This document shows positions 53,101 through 57,830 of a DNA stretch of 64,000 bases, one piece after another. The DNA comes from Heligmosomoides polygyrus polygyrus (Eukaryota > Nematoda > Chromadorea > Rhabditida > Heligmosomidae). The notes under the pieces were generated by a model, which was not told the DNA's origin, did not search any database, and saw only the letters and a program-made list of their open reading frames with translations. The position numbers and the translations under genes were made by a program. Every line of letters begins with the position of its first letter. The stretch's first letter is position 1. Location of the stretch: assembly GCA_947396885.1 (NCBI GenBank), contig OX377202.1:74682643-74746642 (forward strand), given 5' to 3'.

Positions 53101-54615
53101 GTCAAGTATGTACAGCTTCCGAAGATCGCCGTCTTCCGCGCGACCAACCACAAAGTTGCCGGGTTTCACGTCTCTGCAAAAGGAGTTCGTTGCTGGCGTT
53201 AAGTGAGTCATGTTTCGGCGCAATTTTAGAGCGGGCCCCTTTTGCGTCAACAGGACTTTTAATCGAAATTGTTAAACACCATTGCGTGCCATTATAACTT
53301 CAGAAGGACACCCATACTTGTTAGGTAACGATGAAGGACGGCGTTTCTCAATTCCTTTTGGGATGTGCCACGCATTCTACATCTACGGGATGTCGCAGAG
53401 GTGATTTTGATGAAAGTCTGGCCTATACAATGACTTGCGGTGATGAATGACGATCAATGAATAATGATGAATCCGATGAACAAGTCAGCGCTTTATCCTT
53501 CCCAGATAAGTTTGGAACTATTTCACCGACTCCGGAACGCTGGGAGGTGTGTTTGGCCAGGGAGGGAAATCCAAGCGAGGAACCTGGTATCAGGTGTACG
53601 CAATAGCGCCACCTCCCCGTAGTCCGCTCCAGTTTGCAATGCTAGCTGAGGCTAGATTAAGGTTGCTAGCTATGGATAAGATACAGAGTGGATCTCCCTC
53701 TCTAGTCGTGCCCTCGCATTTGATTTAATGTCCACCTATGTCTGGTGATAAGAGAGTATCCAGCTATATATGTGCAATGGTCCATTATAGTCTGGCACCA
53801 GGACACAGGGAGCAATTCTAAAGCGGGTGGTCCACCCTTACCTAATCACATCTACGCGATGTTTTAGAAGCGCTTTGCATGCATTCCGAGGACTTATTCG
53901 AGATTACAAGGAACACTGAGCACCAACACTAAGCTTGGCTACTACTCATCATAACTGTAGAAAGGCCGGCAACCGGTAAAGTTCTAGAAACCATCACCTG
54001 TGAAGAAACCCGGCCCAATGCAGTTCCTCAATTGCTTCTAGACACTGTATTGCACATCCCATGGCCGGACCAAGTGATAAATGTAAGTCGGGGCCTGTCT
54101 TCTTAGCCTCCTTAAAAGTCTAGTATCACACTGTAAGAGACCGCCATTCTACATAGAAGCAGATGCTTGGACCTGCAGAGACTTCCCAAGTAGCTTCATT
54201 ACTATATAGTTGAAGTTTTCAAAGCTTCCTCTATCGATCAGGTCTGGCATATGCACAGCGTTTCTAGCCTGGAGTCGCTGCATGACGAGCAGCTCAAGAC
54301 GGAGAAGCTGCAATTTTTCTTCATTTTTCATTCTTTATGGAGTGTTGAAATCGTTGAAGGTATTTTCATGGGACTCACTGGCACTTTCTCGTTAACGCTT
54401 TCTGCTTTGAGAGCGTACAGTTTGCCGTTTGGGTCTTCCACCTATATAAATTAGGTGAAAGAGGCCCAAAAGATAGACGTTCGATGAGCGACATGATATG
54501 TAGTTACCTTGTACACCGCTCCGAAGGCACCTTCACCAAGCTTCTGCACCACTGTGTACTTGTCAATCACTTTACCGCGTGGCAGTTGAATCAGCCCAGA
54601 GCTGGCCTCTGTCAT
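35196..54615 (-). CDS. CK1/TTBK-like protein kinase, 9 exons, 307 aa
   Basis: Ser/Thr kinase of the casein kinase 1 superfamily, tau-tubulin-kinase-like group that is expanded in nematodes. Exons in coding order: 54615-54508, 54441-54379, 54307-54173, 54110-53998, 53173-53068, 52980-52868, 37190-37124, 35645-35554, 35322-35196. Gly-rich loop GEGAFGAVY (27-35), ATP Lys48 in YALKAE, catalytic HRDVKPGN (139-146), DFG at 164-166, and CK1-type FRGTPRYAPISSHM in place of APE. Then DVESWFYMLVDFTNAHLPW, and PYDWE near the C-terminus. All joins keep frame if intron 6 uses a GC donor (GCAAGT). The start of exon 8 is the least certain boundary: CAG acceptors at 35646 and nearer 35618 both keep frame. 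Intron 6 (37191-52867) holds the BEL element; intron 8 holds a hairpin MITE. All motif residues are intact, so it is probably functional. Many relatives are germline or sperm expressed, but nothing here shows that. Confidence 0.88.
35389..35523. mobile_element. Hairpin MITE inside kinase intron 8
   Basis: CATCAACGACTTACATAACT at the left is mirrored by AGTTACGTAAGTCGTTGATG at the right. The inner block TGTAAGCGAAACGCGGCTTAT is mirrored with a short insertion. The whole 135 bp folds as one hairpin and makes up over half of the 231-bp intron. Confidence 0.8.
35646..37123. other. Kinase intron 7; SINE and MITE scraps only
   Basis: Contains a SINE fragment (about 36376-36500, with GGCCGGTTGG..GCGCCGGCTGTCGC and CCAATCCTTCCATC) and, at 37030-37068, a poly-C run plus CGACTAGGATACATCC, one terminus of the GGATCTATCC MITE family. 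The remainder is unrecognised. Confidence 0.5.
37334..37431 (-). mobile_element. Left remnant of mariner copy interrupted by the BEL element
   Basis: Matches the reverse complement of 50344-50441 almost base for base (block AATTTTTACTTTATAATAGG). It continues on the other side of the BEL element at 48054-48099, which ends in the mariner inverted repeat GGACAACCTAA. Confidence 0.85.
37432..37923 (-). repeat. 3' LTR of BEL element
   Basis: 492 bp. In element orientation it starts TGTCATGGACTTTGG and ends CCAATTA. No difference from the 5' LTR was seen by eye. Confidence 0.92.
37924..38749 (-). other. BEL 3' untranslated region
   Basis: 826 bases between ORF3 and the 3' LTR, T-rich on plus, with no recognised domain. 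The purine tract before the LTR is weak (GCGGAG). A 76-codon frame (38125-37895) starts with a signal-like hydrophobic run (YLVFQCVLILYCIHITFC) and reads into the LTR; it may be chance. Confidence 0.5.
38750..39463 (-). CDS. BEL ORF3: coiled coil plus three zinc knuckles (237 aa)
   Basis: Begins 71 bases after the env stop, in the same orientation. Residues 1-75 are polar and acidic. A basic stretch (NKRKREK, ~79-85) could be nuclear-targeting. LNGVEQRLDAIERTLFDVVD (~101-120) is a predicted coiled coil. The C-terminal third has three Cys/His clusters: CPFCDGTHWASDC, CERCLQVASHLATSC and CFYC...HNSAFC. The first has the CX2CX3HX4C spacing of this element's own Gag knuckles. It looks like a second, stand-alone nucleocapsid-like protein. 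I know of no standard BEL ORF in this position. The 143- and 187-codon frames on the opposite strand are antisense shadows. Confidence 0.75.
   Translation of the reverse strand: MAGEADEIPKEPSHAVEDKDSSSPNRPTPDANRENQAETEARIVNVPESPLGRIDRKLHDIKDKTDGLPFIGSRLGFTNKRKREKTENTDPGPQKQKHKELLNGVEQRLDAIERTLFDVVDILRTMEEQQTRPQPQHQGPATTQPTQSHKMDRTRRGECCPFCDGTHWASDCKTFRRLSDRRKQCQERNRCERCLQVASHLATSCPSSSTCFYCKKEGRTKEAERHNSAFCPHTFGM
39535..41982 (-). CDS. BEL envelope-like glycoprotein (815 aa), phlebovirus Gn/Gc-like layout
   Basis: Basic N-terminus, then a hydrophobic signal-like segment (~62-77). A Cys-rich ectodomain ends in a membrane segment (~180-203). A second signal-like segment (~262-278) starts the downstream subunit. 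A tight Cys cluster CGGLGCSCGYPSSGCLFYR (~396-414) sits where class II fusion proteins of the phlebovirus Gc type carry their fusion loop. Many N-X-S/T sites; C-terminal membrane anchor (~737-757) and a short basic tail. The open frame is intact. Nematode Cer7/Tas-type BEL elements are known to have acquired such envelopes, which supports the call. Whether it makes infectious particles is unknown. Its start overlaps the end of the truncated pol frame, so the normal mode of expression (splicing) may be disturbed. Confidence 0.85.
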   Translation of the reverse strand: MGPTRKANRKNRQIDPQPSVADRRTRPLLPRRAKENKTYCVDSAITANGNRAENRSNTYWHRWLLLTILASLYLTEAKNDTEYNVQCTKGGIEVHMAQLQDKIQACADEYCLDISHPEQELKIQFPAEITIYTYKVTVKCLLGNVTRSLHWACPPSPFCEQITCNLCTQLIANPECWPRLAIAITALLLYFLVLSLYVLTHITRKLYKGLIDLCTKVSTLQACRQITKTCRKRRNSTEYIPLIEIGKQRATKWSPSTIVRILAIMTVIQVIFGCQQTAVIPSSSIICNLPSKNCSNRTAIIAKLNTMQSEICLTLSYQNRELHIMKITVEELILRCRKETLYYTRNTLTQVQYRKRCPHMGTCTGLKCAKILPDTLVEELDVANNYTGITYCSESCGGLGCSCGYPSSGCLFYRIYHVPVDNEIFEVFQCPSWFETIKLRIEQAQLNKPIQSYQIEIKPFSVKRLHDATIEITTFSFTPIPLLNKRYITNKQSTAYLSDETTFSYACTSYPNKKNLTTNCAIRDSCTCNPAEDSVNCYCTHNNVSQLGQLSHVLPTPIPNGMVISEGSSNIPTIRTTALSLEIALNLNLTITSFAQELERFTCNVIPNSLIGCYNCLKGAIATILCTTDISHSTAQVTCGIQHFVLICTRQGKQNQIRLFFNKANIKEQCTVRCGTHTTVLELQGTLNYVNGIKPFFKYVKMWDNITTSDSLFDVELQFPDFNQFFQVCKKFLLYTICILITLAGALFISAAYLSKTFSTTNINTGNKGLLSLLPMLTPIRIALIPLSILHNLWRLLRFLLHIPIRIFARILSVL
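41859..46691 (-). CDS. BEL Gag-Pol polyprotein, integrase truncated (1610 aa)
   Basis: Single open frame. Order: coiled-coil-rich N-terminus (1-160); BEL-type gag (VPEFNGNPSEFSSFWELFEE, ~175-340); three zinc knuckles (~367-425, CNFCGMAHHFQYC, CWKCFSRSHPTYAC, CSNCGGYHNTVIC); an Arg/Ser domain with three SPSRDS repeats (~505-560); aspartic protease LLDSASDQSF (~616); RT with ADVEKAFH (~963) and YVDN in place of YVDD (~1047); RNase H FVDASDRSF (~1212); start of integrase HNRCGHQGVNGTL (~1550). It ends at residue 1610, right after YWVPQGRQIVK. The Cys pair of the zinc finger, the DDE core and the BEL C-terminal domain are missing, roughly 350-400 residues short of the family norm. The last ~40 residues overlap the env frame. 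Confidence 0.9.
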   Translation of the reverse strand: MTSSIFNLKTAKQKLTRQINILEILLQEADEFIQPWAFPQDPQELEHFLLEKQITVTHLSKRIEAQKSSIWEFFSICNSSIDNLAQESKFDIESKFDSYWEERRGDQRITQAAEVHRQLEKRLVELECQEALLQKTLAKRKETDSSNSQPLDTSLRQTSTISNPTIERRLLGNEFKVPEFNGNPSEFSSFWELFEELIHKQPYTNIEKLSVLLSCCKGDAARALRMIPRTGESYENAVRQLKTQFEDPKRIAMEMVRQLKSMKQCRDEPRSLRNNLNDIMSIIATMRKQGEIVDTTHLISIVLDTFPKNVQDEILKKEFDSGKVWTMADLLDNLTISVRRKEHVESRTSNSTEEYTVFHTRTNAPPQCNFCGMAHHFQYCIKYQTIQQKIDRLKAMTACWKCFSRSHPTYACRNQNCSNCGGYHNTVICKRRNNSQDNRYNFRVIRRSASYDRLSKRSNTPNRRYPRWRSPSTFNSNRNRSQSHERRRNNFGNVRTQHRAYPSRSPSRDSVREGIRRTKRLTSMSPSRDSRRQSISRSPSRDSQRQTTVRFAERSPQPRTKPTNLNVNLQVKHSSKKELDDIALCANQQNNNEGARLMVVPVNVHDSNNKNMETIFALLDSASDQSFISSSLANRLKLPTEAEISILVNTFGGRAEKKKVRRVATELSNSQGESITVELLTSAKLTPALHFCKLTPQDKLYIQSKFPESQEFWLNQINENTITPEILIGIDYFNMVIKLNEPVVRLPSGLFLTPTLFGPVISGVQQNDDETEIDNMYNIVIQKHGTQTQDTTNLDYSDLWKLPGIGTEELCTEQELNERIVEDFYSSVQMEEGKIYVQFPWKSNKNCLANNYNLALSRLHQLYKMKDKNPHCWKEYCTIIEEQLRKQFIEDASTIPQGTNPCYYIPHQAVIKSGSETTKTRIVLDASSKMKGELSLNDVIHQGPLILPSLCGILIRSRMKSKIMLADVEKAFHMIYLQPTERDSVRFLWLKDVTKPPLQDNIRILRFCRLPFGINASPFLLGISIKYGIDKQKVPGETIYDQINENLYVDNVLITDNSTPSLIKKYQKCKQIFANMSMNLRQFITNDKICNKSIKSDDLSTAKAMKLLGISWNHNQDYLAIPCKMQYTHRPTKRKVLQATHSTFDPLGLLSPLLLPAKIFLQDLWKSNYKWDEEIHPEHDRIWQTICKNATEYTAKIPRMVTIESLSNRYELHTFVDASDRSFAAVVYLRTINIQGAIHCSLLMARQRLAPINTKSKTMTIPRLELLALLIGVRLTTFILNEIHTNISEIRVYSDSQVALHWVQSNSKAGVFVDNRCNEIRSKLQNWVEQGIPTHLHYIASDTNPADCATKGLNKKQLSNHIWWSGPSFLHHDNKEWPKMEKFHWIEALNKVKEERDRSKNLIIMITSKSTDPDAKIFPKEFSTINKYRRILALALKFLKTYLYDKLSSKFKNKVSESIPELMSISNSTPLFACQAIDLQAAEAIIIKLMQRTITSSDYNKWDHLQLQKDENGIVRCHGRIQNNYLAKGTLEPIILPPKHRLTTLYIKEIHNRCGHQGVNGTLGNLRLNYWVPQGRQIVKIGKSIRNLPSRIDAHGRCCRGAQKKTKHTA
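46692..47549 (-). other. BEL 5' leader with a hairpin and a small hydrophobic ORF
   Basis: About 860 bases between primer site and gag start. A 42-base hairpin at 47251-47292 has 19-base arms (GACAGTTTGATATATTGCC and GGCAGCATATCAGACTGTC) around TTAT, with one mismatch and two wobbles on the plus strand. An 83-codon frame (47534-47283) encodes a hydrophobic stretch, FIDLVCLIFLSLYFLSFLY. The roles of both are unknown; packaging or dimerisation for the hairpin is conceivable. Confidence 0.4.
47550..47561 (-). promoter_or_regulatory. Primer-binding site, tRNA-Gly type
   Basis: Immediately inside the 5' LTR the minus strand reads TGGTGCATCGGC. This is complementary to a tRNA 3' end GCCGATGCACCA, which matches my recollection of nematode tRNA-Gly(GCC). 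Zero-base spacing from the LTR supports the LTR end chosen. Confidence 0.75.
47562..48053 (-). repeat. 5' LTR of BEL element
   Basis: 492 bp, apparently identical to the 3' LTR. It should hold the promoter; TATAAATT-like sequence occurs near 47988-47997 on minus (from AATTTATA). Confidence 0.92.
48054..48099 (-). mobile_element. Right remnant of the interrupted mariner copy
   Basis: Starts with the AATAG duplication and ends with the mariner inverted repeat (TTAGGTTGTCCG on minus) followed by TA. With 37334-37431 it makes the mirror image of 50298-50441. Confidence 0.85.
48449..48648. other. Assembly gap (200 N)
   Basis: A run of exactly 200 N in the left palindrome arm. The matching place in the right arm (about 49873-49950) holds roughly 80 bases, so the true gap is probably near 80 bp and the 200 is a placeholder. 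Confidence 0.97.
48719..49798. repeat. CAGGGGTGTGCG-ended element with CGTAAATC arrays
   Basis: Starts CAGGGGTGTGCGTAAATGAA and ends with its inverse. Both ends carry ~100 bp of CGTAAATCG/CGTAATTACG words. The terminal 12 bases equal those of the hAT-like MITE at 16430. The flanks here are inverted (GTATTCAG/CTGAATAC) and not a direct duplication, because the ends belong to the larger palindrome. Confidence 0.55.
48840..49499 (+). repeat. Foldback element A, right-half copy, in the palindrome centre
   Basis: Tracks 1340-1996 over its full length, ending GATAGTATCCTGGTAAGAT. It includes one tandem unit, one inverted unit and the tRNA-like arm (minus strand, about 49190-49260). It is not mirrored, so it is the unique spacer of the palindrome. 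Confidence 0.8.
50298..51084 (+). mobile_element. Mariner transposon relic 2, internally deleted
   Basis: 787 bp. Inverted repeats TTAGGTTGTCCGTGTCCGAA and (reverse) TTTCCGGACAACCTAG are flanked by TA at 50296-50297 and 51085-51086. The frame 50593-51084 joins an HTH-end block (QWFSQLRAGDFSVEDEM) directly to the second catalytic block (LLYDNAPP) and PHPPYTPNLSLTYYHHF, so the middle with the first catalytic Asp is deleted and the third Asp is lost. Inactive. A different subfamily from relic 1. Confidence 0.88.
51087..51269. other. Unassigned repeat debris after mariner relic 2
   Basis: AAACTCACCGCGCGAAGTTTGG with CCACCTCTTGAGTCATGAAAG resembles the palindrome arm words AAACTCATTGGGCGAAGTTTGG and CCACCTCTGGGGTCGTGAAGG, so it is a diverged relative. 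Confidence 0.5.
51270..52105. mobile_element. Repeat C (GAATTGGACA family), compact copy with both ends
   Basis: The left end has TCGAATTGGACACTC and TTTTTGTTCGAAGAAAATTTGG. The right end has the inverse order, ATTCTCCATGAACAAAAATTATTC then GTGCCCAATTCGACGTG. Arms of ~200 bp around a ~400-bp AT-rich core with no ORF. Non-autonomous. Confidence 0.65.
52106..52860. other. Kinase intron 6, 5' end; nothing recognised
   Basis: No exon fits the kinase here; exon 6 ends at 52868 and exon 7 is found at 37190. No repeat family recognised. Confidence 0.4.
53325..53630 (-). repeat. SINE copy (family S) in kinase intron 4
   Basis: The reverse complement shows the full order: GAGGTGGCGC head, TACACCTGATACCAGGTTCC, TTCCCTCCCTGGCCAA, AGACTT/AAACTTATCTGGGAAGG, AAAGCGCTGACTTGTTCATCG, GACATCCCGTAGATGTAG and the GAACGGCGTCC-type tail. 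Confidence 0.75.
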
Positions 54616-54640
54616 ACCACACCGTGTGTCGTGCCCACAG

Positions 54641-54652
54641 CTAAAAAATGAG
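54641..54652 (-). promoter_or_regulatory. Probable trans-splice acceptor upstream of kinase ATG
   Basis: On minus, a T-rich stretch ending TTTTTTAG lies 25 bases before the ATG at 54615. This fits spliced-leader addition. Confidence 0.45.
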
Positions 54653-54718
54653 CAACCTTCACTCAAACTCCTTCATTGTTGTTGTGTTATGTGTTATGAT
54701 ATGGTATCTATCAAGGTA

Positions 54719-55743
54719 CATCAGAGTCCTTCGAGAGCTGTACAATGGATTCACGACCAAGATCTCTCCATTCTACAACGACGTCGTCATCGTCGTGAAG
54801 AGAGGGGTTCGGCAAGAGGATACCATATCCCCGCAGCTCTTCAGCGCCACCCTCGAAAACGTCATGCGCGAACTAGAATGGGAGCACATGGGAGTGAAAG
54901 CCGACGGCCGGCAACTGCACCATCTTCGCTGCTCATAACACCAAGCATCAGCCAGGCGGAGCGAATGCTGGCCGACTTCGATCGTATATGTGGGAACGTT
55001 GGACTACAGCTGAATCTTACGAAGACAATGTTCATGAGAAACGGACAAGTTTCTGATACCCCATTCTCGCTCAACGGAGCGAACATCTCCGAATGCTCCA
55101 GCTACGTGTATCTGGGTCGCGAAGTCAATATGGCCAACTATCTAGCGCCGGAGCTGAGCAGAAGGAAACGAGCGGTTTGGGGAGCTTTCAAGAGCGTCGA
55201 AGAAGTCGCGAAGAGAACTAGGAACGTCCGACTCCGTGCCCACCTATTCTACTCTACCGTTCTTCCTGCCCAAACATACGCCTCAGAGACCTGGGCTATA
55301 CGAAAGCAGGATGAACACGCGATCAGCGTCGCGCAGCATGGAATCAAGAGGACGATGCTCGGAGTGACGCGACTCACGCAAGTGAGAAAAGGCCTCCGGA
55401 GTTCCGAGCTTCGCCGACGTTCGAAGATCAGAGACACTGTCGCGTAGGGCAAGTTGTCGAAAATTAGGTGGGCCGGCCACGTAATGCGCTTCGCAGACAC
55501 CCGCTGGACGAGAGCCGTTACCGACTGGATTCCGCGGGATGTCAAGAGAACACCGGGACGCTCACCAACGCATTGGTTGGACTTCTTCATGAAGGCCCTG
55601 AACGACCGATATGACGCTTTTCGTGTCCCTCGAGCGAGGAGGATCTATTGGAGCACTCTGACACGCGACAGGGACGAATGGAGACGCTGCTGGCGCCCGC
55701 TCGAGCAAGTCGATGATCAACGGGACGACAGGTGATACTGGTG
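54719..55743 (+). mobile_element. 5'-truncated RTE retrotransposon with 13-bp duplication
   Basis: Flanked by ATCTATCAAGGTA at 54706-54718 and 55744-55756. It encodes only the RT thumb side onward: VKRGVRQEDTISPQLFSATL, a broken FADD region, [70 protein letters not shown]. Frameshift near 54930 and a stop at 55447. It sits 67 bases upstream of the kinase trans-splice acceptor, in opposite orientation, so it may touch the kinase promoter. Confidence 0.9.
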
Positions 55744-55756
55744 ATCTATCAAGGTA

Positions 55757-56890
55757 TTTATCTACGGGACACTTTAAGGGAATAACTAGTGCCGAACAGG
55801 GTATGTGGACCAAAAGCTCATGACTATGGAAGCCCTGAACAACGAGAAAAATTGGCACTGCCATCGCGTTGTAATAGAATCCGAATAAGCTGAGAGTGAG
55901 AGTGTATCTATTGGCTCTATATTCGGCTACACATAGTGTGCTTTCCGCTGCTGCAGAGGGTTACCCTCAAATTTTGGCTTCTGTTAGGGCTAGGGACGAC
56001 ACGAAGCACAAGGTTCACCGAAACCCTTAAGTGAACCTCCATTTTGGCTGATCCAGGATAAAGTTGTTGAGTGTTGCACTTATCGCGCATGTGTAAGACA
56101 GGCTGAGCAGCGCGCGACCATTCCTGGAAGCAGATCTTCGTGTCTGGAGTGTGGCAGCAATCGTCATGTGGCGGAGCGACAGATGCCGGCGCTGTAGCAT
56201 GCACCGTTTCGTCTATAGTGGTTCGGAGTGGGAGAGAGTGTGATTGCAGTTAACAGCTTAATAGAGGCTCTATCAATACACTCGGGAGGAAAGTCCAGAA
56301 GTGGCAGTCGCGGCTCTCCTCCTTTGCTAGGTCATTCTTTCCCGAACTTGGGCAAAAATCCTCTTATGTAAAGCAACATCTCGCGCAAATCTAGGGGAGC
56401 AGACAGTATGGAAGGAACAATCTGTTCCCTATCGCGGGAAGAATTGGTCCGAGGGGCGCTTTTTTAGCATGTTTCTTATCTGCTTTAGTTTTCAGTGGTC
56501 AAAGTTTAAAGTGAGAACAAGTGTTGGCAAAGGGATTCACTTGCACATATTTAGGGATTGGATCTTTTTGAATTTAGGGATTGGGGCCGTCTTTGAGATC
56601 AACATCGTCGGAAGCGCTTTCAGCTGTAGCTATTCCAGAAGTCGGTCCGATATAAATTTGGAAAGGGGCACGTAATGAATGAATGGGATTTTTGAAGACA
56701 TTTGATCACTCTGTTTGCCGTAGTAATTGATTGTGTGAAAGGTGAATATATGAGTCTTCTCACATCACAGGCTCACAAATGGGGTTTGGGTGGCGCAATG
56801 TTGAGAAGGTAAAAAATCGGAGTTCTTCTCACTTCCTCGGCTTTTGCAGGAGAACGTCTTTCTAACAATATTTCCCTTTTCACATCTAAC
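55757..56890. other. Nothing recognised
   Basis: Small open frames only. A SINE-like TGATCCAGGATAAAGTTGTTGAGTG block near 56047 is too diverged to call. Confidence 0.35.
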
Positions 56891-56892
56891 CC

Positions 56893-57040
56893 AACGCTAT
56901 TAGCAGCTGTGTTAAAGATCTATGCAAGATCGTTGCTGGACTGCGGAGCAACTCTTTACAACCCCCACAAACTGTCCTGCATCGGCCGGATCGAAAGAGT
57001 ACTAGGCTGTTTCACGTGCAAGCAAGCAGCTTTTTTTCAG
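56893..57040 (+). pseudogene. CR1 reverse transcriptase C-terminal fragment
   Basis: The frame TLLAAVLKIYARSLLDCGAT..YNPHKLSCIGRIERV follows the CR1 block seen intact at the copy on 18146-20170 (YKSYVRPILEYGTTIFSP..IARLESVQ). Short and isolated. Confidence 0.6.
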
Positions 57041-57429
57041 GGTACAGCAGTTTAATTATCTTCTGATCCTTAGGGTAATCTGAGAAATAAACTCGTCAAA
57101 TTGGACATTCTATCACTGACAAGCAAAGGCTCCCAACTCAAGATAATCTTGTGCAATGCTATTTTGACAGAATGTAGGGCCGTGGATCTACATGGATATG
57201 ATCTACATGGATAGCGTTTTGCTTCCACACGATATCGTGCACAATTACGGTTCCACAATTCCATCGTTGCCCTTCGCCCTCAGTTGAGGGCGGTCTCTGG
57301 AACAAGACGGTGTTTTATCGCGCAGAAAATAGCAAAATGGAATGGGAACCCGTCGAAAAATTTTTTGGAAAGGGAAAGCCACAAACCAGTGTGACAAACC
57401 CGTTGCGAAAAATAGCGGGGAAAACACCC

Positions 57430-57830
57430 TTCTGCTTACCCTTCATATCAGACGAAGTGAGGGTAGTGATGTGTGTTCGCAAAGCGAAGATCCAGAATTT
57501 GGTAAGAGCGGTCGAAGTGCCTCCAACAAACGTGAAGGGGCAACTGGTTCGAAATTGGATCTACGATCAGATATGCTCTTCTACAGATTGTGTTGTGTTC
57601 TTTACAGAGGTAGGGCAATAGCGTGACATCTGGTATATGTAGTGTACCCTATGTCATGAGAAATGTGGGGCGGAAATACATAGGGATAGCAGGCAGATTC
57701 CTTTGTATCAGGATCAATGAGCATATAGACGGCCTCAGGAAGTCCTGCGCACCCGCTGTGGGGAGCACAGGATTCGGTGTCATCAAGGCGCGATGTTCCG
57801 GACTTTCGTCTCGATTATAGTTCGAGAAGG
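57430..57830 (+). pseudogene. GIY-YIG endonuclease remnant, probably from a Penelope-like element
   Basis: A frame with KYIGIAGRFLCIRINEHIDGLRKS matches the GIY-YIG pattern of retroelement endonucleases (Tyr-Ile-Gly, then Arg, then Glu-His). The preceding segment VRNWIYDQICSSTDCVVFF resembles the Cys-containing linker ahead of it. Frames are broken around 57620. The family is inferred from the motif alone. Confidence 0.5.
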
